From: UBA6136 sp041178325
GTDB lineage: Bacteria; Pseudomonadota; Gammaproteobacteria; Methylococcales; Methylococcaceae
Direction: 5' to 3'
Assembly: GCA_041178325.1 (NCBI GenBank)
Contig: JBEGVN010000057.1
Location: 1 to 16,275, forward strand
Length of the DNA stretch: 16,275 nucleotides
The notes under the pieces are model-generated. The model had not been told where the DNA came from, made no database searches, and was given only the letters and a program-made list of their open reading frames with translations. Each line of letters opens with the position of its first letter. Position 1 is the stretch's first letter. This document shows, in pieces, positions 6,346 to 13,528 of this stretch. The translations under genes and the position numbers were made by a program.

Positions 6346-6516
6346 ATGAGCGATTCTACGCAGCCTTCAGAGGAAAAAACTTGCGCCTTTGCCGGCTTCC
6401 AGAAGGTCATCGACTTCCTGAATGTCGTCGATGACTTCAAAATCAAGGAACACCCCAATTTCCTTCCGCGCTGGGCTTTTCTGGTCATCGTTCTCAGCGT
6501 CCTGGCTTTGACCTGA
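6346..6516 (+). CDS. Small C-terminally membrane-anchored protein
   Basis: This 56-residue protein starts at the ATG at 6346, with TGAGGT upstream at suitable spacing; an in-frame GTG at 6334 is less likely. The N-terminal two thirds are polar (SDSTQPSEEKTC ... FQKVIDFLNVVDDFKIKEHPNF). The end, PRWAFLVIVLSVLALT, is one membrane helix running to the last residue, so it looks like a tail-anchored protein with most of its mass in the cytoplasm. I recognise no family. It is preceded by a hairpin ACGGCA/TGCCGT (6255-6272) and converges on the macro-domain gene 68 bp downstream. Confidence 0.65.
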   Translation: MSDSTQPSEEKTCAFAGFQKVIDFLNVVDDFKIKEHPNFLPRWAFLVIVLSVLALT

Positions 6517-6584
6517 AGGTCCTGATTCGCAGCACGCCAGGCCCCGGTAACCCCGAAGTTGCTGGAGTCTGGCCTGCGACCCGA

Positions 6585-7097
6585 TCAGAGAGCCTCGTTC
6601 AGGACCTCAAGATACCCTTGAAGATCAGACTCGCTGAAGCAACAAAAGATGATTTCCTGCAGCGACGACGGCTCTGAAATCGAACCCAGCACTGACTCCA
6701 CTGCAATACGTGTTGCAAGTTCCTTGGGGAAGCGAAATACCCCCGTACTGATGCAGGGAAAGGCGATTGACCGGGCCTTGATGGATTCGGCCAATGTAAT
6801 GGATCGCCCATAGCAGGAACGCAGCCGCTCCGACTCCCCCGATCGACCGTCGCGCCAGCGAGGCCCCACTGTGTGGATGACTTTTCTGGAGGGGAGCCGA
6901 TATGCCTCCGTCAGGACGACCTCGCCGGGGTTACATCCCTTGAACATCCGACATTCCGCCAAAAGCTCGGGTCCTGCAGCCTGGTGGATGGCTCCATCAA
7001 CACCTCCCCCACCCAAAAGGCTTTCATGGGCCGCGTTGACGATGATATCCACATCCAGATGCGTGATATCGGCAAGTATGGCTTTGATGGTGAGCAT
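6585..7097 (-). CDS. ymdB: Macro-domain protein, O-acetyl-ADP-ribose deacetylase (YmdB-like)
   Basis: This 170-residue stand-alone macro domain belongs to the family that binds ADP-ribose and removes acetyl from O-acetyl-ADP-ribose or ADP-ribose from proteins. The ligand-binding blocks are clear: ILADITHLDVDIIVNAAHESLLGGGGVDGAIH near residues 7-38 with the key asparagine and aspartate, GEVVLTEAYRLPSRKVIHTVGP around 58-79, and ISTGVFRFPKELATRIA around 115-132, which holds the phosphate loop. Length fits the YmdB/MacroD group. The ATG at 7097 has no strong ribosome site. It is divergent from the MmpS-like gene and convergent with the small tail-anchored gene, so it is transcribed alone. Confidence 0.93.
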   Translation of the reverse strand: MLTIKAILADITHLDVDIIVNAAHESLLGGGGVDGAIHQAAGPELLAECRMFKGCNPGEVVLTEAYRLPSRKVIHTVGPRWRDGRSGESERLRSCYGRSITLAESIKARSIAFPCISTGVFRFPKELATRIAVESVLGSISEPSSLQEIIFCCFSESDLQGYLEVLNEAL

Positions 7098-7137
7098 AGG
7101 GAAAATCTACACATTTCGAGTTTAAAAAGGATCTTTT

Positions 7138-7167
7138 TTGTCTCATCCAGATTCAGAGGACTAAGAT
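7138..7167 (+). promoter_or_regulatory. Possible promoter of the MmpS-like/tpm group
   Basis: TTGTCT (7138-7143) and TAAGAT (7162-7167) lie 18 bp apart, about 30 bases before the MmpS-like start at 7199. Each matches four of six consensus bases. It fits the divergent arrangement with the macro-domain gene. Confidence 0.3.
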
Positions 7168-7198
7168 GGAGACACTACGGACCCATAGGAGTTGAGGC

Positions 7199-7585
7199 AT
7201 GGTCTTCGTCAACCTACGCCCTCTGATCGCGCTGAACATGATTCTCGGCGGCATGCTCAACGCAGCCCCTTCTGAGGCAAAGACTTCTGGTACACATCAG
7301 AACACCGTCAGGAAAGAAGTGATCTATTCGGTCGGCGGCGACATTCGGGAGGCCCGCATTACCTTCATGGATTCCACCGGTCGGGTCGAACATGAAATTG
7401 TCCACGTCCCCTGGAAACTGAAGATCATGATGCCCTGCAAAAGCAAAGTCTCCATCGCCGCTCGGAATCTGTCCCCTAACGGCGATGTCATCGCTCGCAT
7501 CCGAATCGATGGCAAGGACGTCAAGGAGGTCACTGGGCACGGCCATCTGGCCGGTGTTTTTGCCGAAAGTCAGACCTGCCCCTAA
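7199..7585 (+). CDS. Secreted MmpS-like protein
   Basis: This 128-residue protein has an N-terminal signal sequence (about residues 1-27, hydrophobic core LIALNMILGGML, then AAPSEA). The mature part follows the pattern of MmpS-type domains: VIYSVGGDIREARITFMD, VEHEIVHVPWKLKI, a central beta-strand block, NGDVIARIRIDGKDVKEVT and a final SQTC. This is the Y.V.G..A...Y then V.LPW then G.I.C.I.VDG layout of mycobacterial MmpS accessory proteins and of small secreted relatives. It keeps a cysteine pair (MPCKSK and QTCP) that could form a disulfide. The start has AGGAG at 7187-7191. Tpm follows four bases after the stop. No MmpL transporter lies nearby, so export of lipid is not implied. The family assignment is by pattern only. 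Confidence 0.6.
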   Translation: MVFVNLRPLIALNMILGGMLNAAPSEAKTSGTHQNTVRKEVIYSVGGDIREARITFMDSTGRVEHEIVHVPWKLKIMMPCKSKVSIAARNLSPNGDVIARIRIDGKDVKEVTGHGHLAGVFAESQTCP

Positions 7586-7589
7586 GGCC

Positions 7590-8243
7590 ATGGAACCGTC
7601 CTTCTGGATCGAGCGGTGGAATGAGGGCCAGATCGGATTTCATCTGAGCGACGTCAACCCCGCACTCAGCCGATATTGGCCCCGCCTTGGCCATGCGCAT
7701 GCTGGCCCTGTGCTCGTTCCGCTGTGTGGAAAAACCCGTGATCTTCTCTATCTCAGGGAACTCGGACATCCTGTAACCGGGATCGAACTCAGCCCTCTGG
7801 CGGTTGAGGCGTTCTGGCTGGAGTCCGGTATCACTCCCACAATCGCGCAGGATGGCTTCCATCGGATCTTTGAAGGGGCGGGTATACGAATCATCGAAGG
7901 CGACTTCTTCACGACACGCCCCAGCCAGTTCGAACCGCCAGCCTGGGTCTATGACCGGGCAGCTCTGATCGCGCTGCCTCCGCCCCTGCGCGATCGCTAT
8001 TGCCAACATCTCCTTTCCTTGGCGAAGGGCGCCCCCATCTTCCTGATCACACTCGCCTATGATCCCGAGGAGAAAGAAGGCCCCCCCTTTCCGGTGACGG
8101 CTCAGGAGGTGGAGACCCGATTTAGTGAAACCCATCACATCGAAATCCTCGAATCCCGGGAAGTTCTGGAAGAAAATCCTTCATTCAAGCAGCGGGGCGT
8201 CAGCGCCCTGACCGAACAGGTGTTTCTGCTGACCCCAAAATGA
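7590..8243 (+). CDS. tpm: Thiopurine S-methyltransferase
   Basis: This is a 217-residue SAM-dependent methyltransferase of the bacterial TPMT family, which methylates thiopurines and, in several bacteria, selenium and tellurium oxyanions. Characteristic blocks: FWIERWNEGQIGFH at the N terminus, VLVPLCGKTRDLLYLRELGHPVTGIELSPLAVEAFW forming the SAM site (about residues 42-77), EGDFFTTRP, YDRAALIALPPPLRDRYCQHL, and LITLAYDPEEKEGPPFPV. Length matches family members of about 215-220. The ATG at 7590 overlaps a TAAGG site formed by the previous stop codon, suggesting translation coupled to the MmpS-like gene. A cupin gene follows 50 bp downstream. Confidence 0.95.
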   Translation: MEPSFWIERWNEGQIGFHLSDVNPALSRYWPRLGHAHAGPVLVPLCGKTRDLLYLRELGHPVTGIELSPLAVEAFWLESGITPTIAQDGFHRIFEGAGIRIIEGDFFTTRPSQFEPPAWVYDRAALIALPPPLRDRYCQHLLSLAKGAPIFLITLAYDPEEKEGPPFPVTAQEVETRFSETHHIEILESREVLEENPSFKQRGVSALTEQVFLLTPK

Positions 8244-8293
8244 GATGCCTGTGCGGGTAGAATGGGACTCCATTTTCGAGAGGTCCACGATAC

Positions 8294-8587
8294 ATGAGCA
8301 AGATTACCGTCGAACACAATCCGAGCCAGAAACGACTGGATGCCCTGGGCGTTTCCGATTGGGAAACATGGGAAGCCGAGGTTTCCAAGTTTCCGATCGA
8401 TTTCGACGAAACCGAAGTGGCCTATGTCCTTGAAGGCGAAATCATCGTCACCCCGCGAGATGGCGGCGAACCGGTAACCATCGTCCCGGGTGATCTCGTC
8501 TCATTCCATGCTGGCCTTAACAGTGACTGGGAAGTGACCAAGCCCTTGCGCAAGCACTGGAGCTACGACTTCCCCGACGGGGTCTGA
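8294..8587 (+). CDS. Small single-domain cupin protein
   Basis: This 97-residue cytoplasmic protein is made of one cupin barrel of the Cupin_3 type (the ureidoglycine/EutQ-like group). The two cupin motifs are visible as EVAYVLEGEIIVTPRDGGEPVTIVPGDLVSF (about residues 38-68) and the later aromatic-rich end WEVTKPLRKHWSYDF. Metal-ligand histidines of canonical motif 1 are missing, as is usual in this subgroup, so no enzyme activity should be assumed. AGAGGT lies about ten bases before the ATG. GGTAGAATGG sits 36 to 27 bases upstream of the start codon and recurs before the ABC operon. A strong terminator follows the stop, marking the end of this transcription unit. Confidence 0.85.
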   Translation: MSKITVEHNPSQKRLDALGVSDWETWEAEVSKFPIDFDETEVAYVLEGEIIVTPRDGGEPVTIVPGDLVSFHAGLNSDWEVTKPLRKHWSYDFPDGV

Positions 8588-8601
8588 ACCCTCCAAACTT
8601 C

Positions 8602-8631
8602 AAAGGCGATGGTCACCCCGTCGCCTTTTTT
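8602..8631 (+). terminator. Rho-independent terminator after the cupin gene
   Basis: AAAGGCGA (8602-8609) pairs with TCGCCTTT (8621-8628), giving an 8-bp stem with an 11-base loop, followed by six Ts in all (8626-8631). It lies 15 bp past the cupin stop and between convergent genes. On the minus strand the T tract is only three long, so it works best for the plus strand. Confidence 0.85.
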
Positions 8632-8654
8632 GTAGGCGCAGGGAATGACCGGTC

Positions 8655-10019
8655 TCACTCCGAATCACCCTCTTCGTCCTCCAGGGCCTCCAGCATCGTC
8701 GCCGGCAGATTCTTTGTCGATTTGACCCCGAGCTTTCGAAGATTCTCGGCTCGCGTGATCAGGCTTCCGCGCCCGGTCAACTTGGTCACTGCCCCTTCAT
8801 GGGCCTTTTGCGCCTGATTCAGATTGCGGCCTACGCTCTCAAGATCCTGAACAAAGGCGCAGAGCTTGTCGTAAAGCTCCCCCCCCTTTCGGGCAATTTC
8901 CCGGGCATTTTGTGATTGTTGCTCCTGCCGCCAAAGGTGAGAGACGGTCCGAACGACAAAAAGGAGCGTACTCGAACTCACCAAAAGAACATTCTTTTCC
9001 CAAGCTTCCTGCCAAAGACCATCATCCTCGGCAATCGCAAGGTGAAAGGCCGGTTCGACCGGAATGAACATGATCACGAAATCCAGTGAATTGAGCTGAT
9101 AGAGCTCCTGATAATTTTTGGATGAAAGCCCCTTGATGTGGAACCGAACCGAGTCGATGTGACGGCGAAGCTCTGCCTTTCTCTCCTCCTCGCTTCCGGC
9201 ATTAACCCAGGCTTCATAGGCGGTCAGGGAGACCTTGGCATCAATCACGAGCTGGCGCTCTTCAGGCAGTTTGAGAACCACGTCAGGCTGGGCTCTGGAA
9301 CCATCTTCCCGGTGATGGGAAACCTGGGTTTCATAATGAACACCTTCGATGAGGCCTGCAGCATCGAGAACACGCTCAAGGACCAGTTCGCCCCAGTTCC
9401 CCTGGACCTTGCTCTGGCCCTTCAGGGCCCGGGTCAGGTTTCCCGCGTCATCGGAAAGCTGTCGGTTAAGATCAAGGAGCTGGCGCACCTGTTCAGCCAG
9501 GGCCGAACGCTCTTTGCCCTCGGTGACATAAACCTCCTCGACTTTCCCTTGAAATACCTGGATACGTTCCCGAAGGGGATCCAGAAGGGCCTTCAGGCTT
9601 GTCTGATTCTGCTCGGCAAATTTCTTCGATTTTTCCTCGAGAATCTCGTTGGCCAAGACCTTGAATTCATGAGTCAGCCGATCGCGCGATTCAGCAAGAT
9701 CCTGAAGGCGCCGCTCGCCTTGTTCTCGTTCAGCCTTGAGCTGGGTTTCAAGCTCCCCGATCTTGACCGAAAGCGACTCATGGGCGCGCAGGAGGGATGC
9801 GATCTCGGCCTGATCATCCCCCCGCTGCGACTCCAGCGTCTCTCGTCTCCCGGTTTCAGCGAGGAGGCGTTCCTCCAGAACGGCATTTTCAATGCGAAGG
9901 GTATCCTGTTCCTGTCGATCAGAACGGCGACGCAGCCATCCGATCCCTAAACTCAACACCAATCCACTGAGGAGTCCGATCAAAAATGGCAAGAGAAAGT
10001 CAGAAAACTGAAGGGGCAT
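8655..10019 (-). CDS. rmuC: DNA recombination protein RmuC
   Basis: The product is 454 residues from the ATG at 10019; the frame extends upstream to 10232, but that part crosses the divergent promoter region and does not look like protein. Residues about 7-26 form an N-terminal membrane anchor (FLLPFLIGLLSGLVLSLGIGW). A long coiled coil follows to about residue 150 (repeated E/L/R heptads), then the RmuC domain: VQGNWGELVLERVLDAAGL, HYETQVSHHREDGSRAQPDVVLKLP, QLVIDAKVSLTAYE and FVIMFIPVEPAFHLA. The PDVV...VIDAKVSL segment is the PD-(D/E)xK-like core. RmuC limits DNA inversions at short repeats in E. coli. The gene is transcribed alone, divergent from the ABC operon. Confidence 0.95.
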   Translation of the reverse strand: MPLQFSDFLLPFLIGLLSGLVLSLGIGWLRRRSDRQEQDTLRIENAVLEERLLAETGRRETLESQRGDDQAEIASLLRAHESLSVKIGELETQLKAEREQGERRLQDLAESRDRLTHEFKVLANEILEEKSKKFAEQNQTSLKALLDPLRERIQVFQGKVEEVYVTEGKERSALAEQVRQLLDLNRQLSDDAGNLTRALKGQSKVQGNWGELVLERVLDAAGLIEGVHYETQVSHHREDGSRAQPDVVLKLPEERQLVIDAKVSLTAYEAWVNAGSEEERKAELRRHIDSVRFHIKGLSSKNYQELYQLNSLDFVIMFIPVEPAFHLAIAEDDGLWQEAWEKNVLLVSSSTLLFVVRTVSHLWRQEQQSQNAREIARKGGELYDKLCAFVQDLESVGRNLNQAQKAHEGAVTKLTGRGSLITRAENLRKLGVKSTKNLPATMLEALEDEEGDSE

Positions 10020-10139
10020 GGGGCAATCCGTCGTGGGGCCAATCTGCCAAGAATAACCCTGATGACCTTCAAGGAAAAACAGCCGCCCGTTCGCAGGGCT
10101 GAAAGGTAGAATGGAACGATTAGTGATCGGAAGATAAGC

Positions 10140-10913
10140 ATGCAGCCCACCCCCTCTGCCACACTGCCCCCTGCCCCCGGAATCCGGATGCAGAACCTGT
10201 GTCAGGCCTTTGACGGGCGCCCGATCATCCAAGACCTTGACCTTGAGATCAAACCCGGTGAATTTCTGGTTCTCCTTGGACCTTCGGGCTGCGGAAAATC
10301 AACACTTCTACGCCTGATTGCGGGACTCTCAGAGCCGGTATCAGGGGAATTAATTCTGCATCCTTCAGATCCCGGTATCGGATTTGTCTTTCAGGATGCA
10401 AGCCTCCTCCCCTGGCGCACCGCGCTCGGCAATGTCCTTCTGCCGCTGGAGCTTGATGGGGTCCCTTTCGCTCTGGCGCGCAAAGAAGCCCTAAGGCTTC
10501 TCCAAGATGTCGGCCTTGCGGGCTTTGACGGGCATTTCCCTGACGCCCTCTCCGGAGGCATGCGGATGCGTGTATCCATAGCCCGGGCGCTTGCTGGCAA
10601 CCCGCGGCTTTTGCTCCTGGATGAACCCTTTGCCGCTCTCGATGAAGTCACCCGGACCCGACTCGACCAGCACCTTGGAGAGCTGACCCGCAGCCGGGGA
10701 ACTACGACCCTCTTCGTCACGCACTCGATCCAGGAAGCGCTGGCCCTGGCGGATCGCATCGTGGTTCTTTCACCTCGTGGAGGACAGGTCCTCCATGATC
10801 AGGCCGTCCCATTGGATTGGCCGCGAACCGCATCGCATCGTCAGGACCCCGCATGGCAGGCCCTTGCGCGAAAACTCACTGAATGCCTGGAGCCCACCGA
10901 GGTGAATCCGTGA
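10140..10913 (+). CDS. ABC transporter ATP-binding protein (nitrate/sulfonate/thiamine-precursor type)
   Basis: This is a 257-residue cytoplasmic ATPase of the SsuB/TauB/NrtD/ThiZ group. Walker A is GPSGCGKST at residues 47-55, with a Q-loop in GFVFQDASLLPW, the signature LSGGMRMRVSIARAL near 138-152, Walker B RLLLLDEPFAALDE near 156-169 and the switch histidine in LFVTHSIQEAL. The LLPWRT and FVTHSIQEA forms are typical of this group. The ATG at 10140 has GGAAG seven bases upstream. GGTAGAATGG (10105-10114) may contain its -10. The stop overlaps the permease start by 4 bp (GTGA), so this is gene 1 of the operon. It powers import of the ligand bound by the downstream lipoprotein. Confidence 0.95.
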   Translation: MQPTPSATLPPAPGIRMQNLCQAFDGRPIIQDLDLEIKPGEFLVLLGPSGCGKSTLLRLIAGLSEPVSGELILHPSDPGIGFVFQDASLLPWRTALGNVLLPLELDGVPFALARKEALRLLQDVGLAGFDGHFPDALSGGMRMRVSIARALAGNPRLLLLDEPFAALDEVTRTRLDQHLGELTRSRGTTTLFVTHSIQEALALADRIVVLSPRGGQVLHDQAVPLDWPRTASHRQDPAWQALARKLTECLEPTEVNP

Positions 10914-11698
10914 GCCGTTCCCTTCGCGATCTTTATCCGCCTTTGATTCTTTTGCTCATTCTCGGGCTTTCGGCCGAGTTAGGCCTCGATCTCGCCGGCG
11001 TTCCCGCCTATCTTTGCCCTCGCCCCAGCGAAGTCATAAGAACCGCCTGGCGCCACCAGGAGGCCCTGAGGGAGGCGCTCGGTCGAACGGGGCTTGCTGC
11101 CCTCACCGGACTTTTAGGAAGTGCCCTTGGCGGCGGGCTCTTGGCCCTGACCCTCTCGCTGAACGCTTGGGTCAGAAAGGCGGTCTATCCGCTAATGGTC
11201 TTTTTTCAGACCGTCCCGATTGTTGCGATCGCCCCCATGATGGTGATCTGGGTCGGCTACGGGCGACCGGCCGTGATCCTCTCGGCACTGATCGTCTCGC
11301 TCTCGCCGATCGTTGCCAACAGCCTTCAGGGCCTCCTTTCGGCGGACCCTGCCCTGGTGGATCTTTTTCGGATGAAGCGGGCCTCAAGCCTTCGCATCCT
11401 CTTGAAGCTCCGAATCCCCTCTGCGATACCGCAATTCCTCACCGGCCTACGGATTGCCGCAGGGCTCTCGGTCATCGGCGCTATTGTCGGTGAGTTCGTG
11501 GCAGATACCTTCGACGGCGGAGGTGGCATCGGAACGCTGATTGAATCCTCGATCAAGGAACAGGAAACGCCTTTAGTCTTTGCAGCACTCATGGGCTCCA
11601 CCTTGCTGGGACTGACCTTCTTTGTCGCCGTTGGCGGGCTGAGTCATCTGGCCCTGCGCCATCTTCACATTGCCGAAACTCGGAGCTCCCAGGGATGA
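10910..11698 (+). CDS. ABC transporter permease (SsuC/ThiX type)
   Basis: This is a 262-residue inner-membrane subunit with about six helices. The GTG at 10910, sitting in the GTGA overlap with the ATPase stop, is supported by GAGGTGA six bases upstream; an ATG at 10883 would lie further into the ATPase gene. The conserved cytoplasmic loop that docks on the ATPase is visible as ADPALVDLFRMKRASSLRILLKLRIPSAIPQFLTGLRIA (about residues 145-183). FFQTVPIVAIAPMMVIWVGYG and VIGAIVGEFV are also typical of taurine/sulfonate/nitrate-type permeases. Its last codons overlap the lipoprotein start by 4 bp (ATGA). Confidence 0.94.
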   Translation: MSRSLRDLYPPLILLLILGLSAELGLDLAGVPAYLCPRPSEVIRTAWRHQEALREALGRTGLAALTGLLGSALGGGLLALTLSLNAWVRKAVYPLMVFFQTVPIVAIAPMMVIWVGYGRPAVILSALIVSLSPIVANSLQGLLSADPALVDLFRMKRASSLRILLKLRIPSAIPQFLTGLRIAAGLSVIGAIVGEFVADTFDGGGGIGTLIESSIKEQETPLVFAALMGSTLLGLTFFVAVGGLSHLALRHLHIAETRSSQG

Positions 11699-12639
11699 AT
11701 CGCTGGTTTTTTGTTGTGGGTCTTTTGACCCTGATCCTGACGACAGGCTGTGATAGCAATAAGGAACATGAATCAGGCCAGCTTCGCATTCAGTTTGACT
11801 GGGTTCCGGAACCTGAGTTTGGTGGCTACTACGCGGCCGAACTCATGGGGCTTTTTTCTGCACGCAATCTCGCCGTCGATCTTAGGCCGGGTGCCGCCGG
11901 TACTCCGGTCATCCAGATGGTGGCCTCAGGGCAAGCCGAACTGGGGGTCGCTGGCGCTGATGATCTTCTGATCGCCAAAAGCCATGGGATCGATGTCGTT
12001 CCGGTCTTCGCCGCATTCCATGATTGCCCTCTGGGGCTCATGATCCACGCCGAACGAAAGATCAATGGCGTGGAAGATCTTTTCAAGAATGGCACCCTCG
12101 CCATGACGCCGGGCAGCGCACCAACGCGATTTCTTGAAAAGCGTTACGGCTATCATGGCGTCAAGCTCGTCCCCTACGGCAACAACCTCGCCACGTTCAT
12201 GTCCGATCCCTTGTTTGGTCAACAGTGTTTCATTACTTCAGAACCGGTAGCCGCCGAGCGGGGTGGCGTAAAGGTGCGGGTGATCCTGTTCAAGGATCTG
12301 GGCTACAACCCCTATGCCGGAGTCCTCTTTACCCGACGGGCGTTTTTGGAAAAACACCCGGATGAAATCAGGACCCTAGTGGCCGCCGTCAAGGAAGGGT
12401 GGCTGGCCTACCAGTCTGATCCAGAACCGGCTATCGCCCGGATGATGAGTCTCAATTCAACGATGAGCCTCGAGACCTTCAGGACAGCAACCCAGATCCA
12501 GCAGGACTATCTTTGGCCACAAGCGGGAGGCCATGAAACCTTTGGCACCATGGAGGCGTCCCGCTGGGATAGCCTCTCCAAAACCTTAAATGAACTGGGG
12601 ATGACCTCTGCGCCAACGGCCATCGGTAGCCTACCGTGA
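11695..12639 (+). CDS. NMT1/THI5-type substrate-binding lipoprotein
   Basis: This is a 314-residue periplasmic binding protein of the importer. Residues 1-19 are a lipoprotein signal ending in the lipobox LTTGC, so it should be lipid-anchored at Cys19. The mature start, IQFDWVPEPEFGGYYAAELMGLFSARNL, is the NMT1/THI5 family opening. It is followed by AAGTPVIQMVASGQAELGVAGADDLL, DCPLGLMIHAERKI, FGQQCFITSEPVAAERGG and YNPYAGVLFTRRAFLE. Relatives bind thiamine-pyrimidine precursors, riboflavin or other small organic molecules; the ligand here cannot be told from sequence. There is no TPP riboswitch ahead of the operon that I can see, which argues weakly against thiamine. The ATG overlaps the permease stop. 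Confidence 0.9.
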   Translation: MNRWFFVVGLLTLILTTGCDSNKEHESGQLRIQFDWVPEPEFGGYYAAELMGLFSARNLAVDLRPGAAGTPVIQMVASGQAELGVAGADDLLIAKSHGIDVVPVFAAFHDCPLGLMIHAERKINGVEDLFKNGTLAMTPGSAPTRFLEKRYGYHGVKLVPYGNNLATFMSDPLFGQQCFITSEPVAAERGGVKVRVILFKDLGYNPYAGVLFTRRAFLEKHPDEIRTLVAAVKEGWLAYQSDPEPAIARMMSLNSTMSLETFRTATQIQQDYLWPQAGGHETFGTMEASRWDSLSKTLNELGMTSAPTAIGSLP

Positions 12640-12647
12640 AGGCTTTC

Positions 12648-13148
12648 ATGGCCTGGTTTTGGGGGCTGCAGCGAAGGATCTATCGGGCCTGGATCTTTGT
12701 GTTTGCCTTCGCTTTCATCGAGCTGGATATTCGCAAAATCATTTCGATGGAAATACCGCCTGGGGCTGAGAGTCAGGCGGTCCAATCCGTCATGGAGGTC
12801 CTGAAGGAGCATTTCTTCGCTCACTTTCTGCTCCTGCCCTTCTACGGCGTCATTGTCTTTTTTCCCATGGCTGCCTTCTTAGGGCGCGCCATCCAAAGAC
12901 GGCTGATCTGGCTCCTGCCGATCGCCCTGGTCACGGGTTTCAGCTACTTCATCACGCTGGAGGCCAATATTGGTCTCTTTCTTTTCTGGTATCGCCCAGG
13001 CTATGAAGAGGTCGCTTTTTCCATGACCTTGATGCCATTAGCTCTCGTCATCTTCTTCACGATGGATGCACGACGCATTTTCAGGGTCGTTCGAGCGCGA
13101 GCGTTTCAGCGAAAAGGGAACCCAAGGCCAGACCGTCGACTTAGCTGA
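12648..13148 (+). CDS. Unrecognised integral membrane protein in the ABC operon
   Basis: This 166-residue protein has about four membrane helices, near residues 11-27, 61-84, 90-110 and 118-137. Its basic C terminus contains RIFRVVRARAFQRKGNPRPDRRL. The ATG at 12648 is preceded by TGAAGG (12637-12642) at five-base spacing. A GTG at 12636, giving 170 residues and overlapping the lipoprotein stop by 4 bp, is the alternative. I recognise no family. Its place as the last gene of the operon suggests an accessory subunit of the importer or an enzyme acting on the imported compound, but that is inference from context. Acidic residues within or near helices (FAFIELD, LEANIG) could be functional. Its end overlaps the convergent gene by 8 bp. 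Confidence 0.72.
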   Translation: MAWFWGLQRRIYRAWIFVFAFAFIELDIRKIISMEIPPGAESQAVQSVMEVLKEHFFAHFLLLPFYGVIVFFPMAAFLGRAIQRRLIWLLPIALVTGFSYFITLEANIGLFLFWYRPGYEEVAFSMTLMPLALVIFFTMDARRIFRVVRARAFQRKGNPRPDRRLS

Positions 13149-13434
13149 TATGCCGCGCCTTTTTCTCATTTTCGAGCGCGAGGGTGGTCACCTCGTGGTA
13201 AACCTCAATGGCGCGGTTGTAGACATCAAGGTACTCCGGCAAGTGCTGCACAGTCCCTGAAAGCTGCTGACAGGTCTTAAGGACCTCCTCAAGAAACTCG
13301 ACTTCTCCCTCCTTCAGAAGCGCGCCGGACTTGACCTCTTCCAGCATTTTTAAAATGACGGGGTAACGCTGTTCCGTAAAACGCTCCAGGAGCGCCATGG
13401 CGACGCCCAATTCCCTTTCATCCACATGGTCCAT
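13141..13434 (-). CDS. Small all-helical protein of unknown function
   Basis: This 97-residue protein is acidic and helix-rich with no membrane segment. It reads DERELGVAMALLERFTEQRYPVILKMLEEVKSG, then EVEFLEEVLKTCQQLSGTVQHLPEYLDVYNRAIEVYHEV, a pattern suggesting three amphipathic helices and possible oligomerisation. I recognise no family. The ATG at 13434 has AAGG upstream at about nine bases. It sits 95 bp downstream of nhaD on the same strand and could be read from the nhaD promoter. Its C terminus overlaps the convergent membrane gene by 8 bp, so the two transcripts are antisense at their ends. Confidence 0.68.
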   Translation of the reverse strand: MDHVDERELGVAMALLERFTEQRYPVILKMLEEVKSGALLKEGEVEFLEEVLKTCQQLSGTVQHLPEYLDVYNRAIEVYHEVTTLALENEKKARHIS

Positions 13435-13528
13435 GGGTTTTACCTTGTTCTTGTTGGTCGTTGGTGGCCCCCTCGGAGCCCATTGCTGCCACGATAGCGA
13501 ATAGTAACCACGCTGAATATCCTCCGGG

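Noticed and set aside
6517..6584. Bidirectional terminator between the tail-anchored gene and the macro gene
   Set aside because: CGCCAGGCC and GGCCTGCG pair only with a bulge and no T run follows on either strand.
9138..9950. 270-residue plus-strand frame
   Set aside because: It is antisense to rmuC, whose domains are unambiguous; the frame is open only because of rmuC codon bias.
10020..10139. TPP riboswitch ahead of the NMT1/THI5-type ABC operon
   Set aside because: No CUGAGA or ACCUGA-type conserved elements in the right order were seen.
10020..10232. Upstream extension of rmuC to 525 residues
   Set aside because: It crosses the divergent promoter region and the start of the ABC ATPase gene; the natural start before the membrane anchor is the ATG at 10019.
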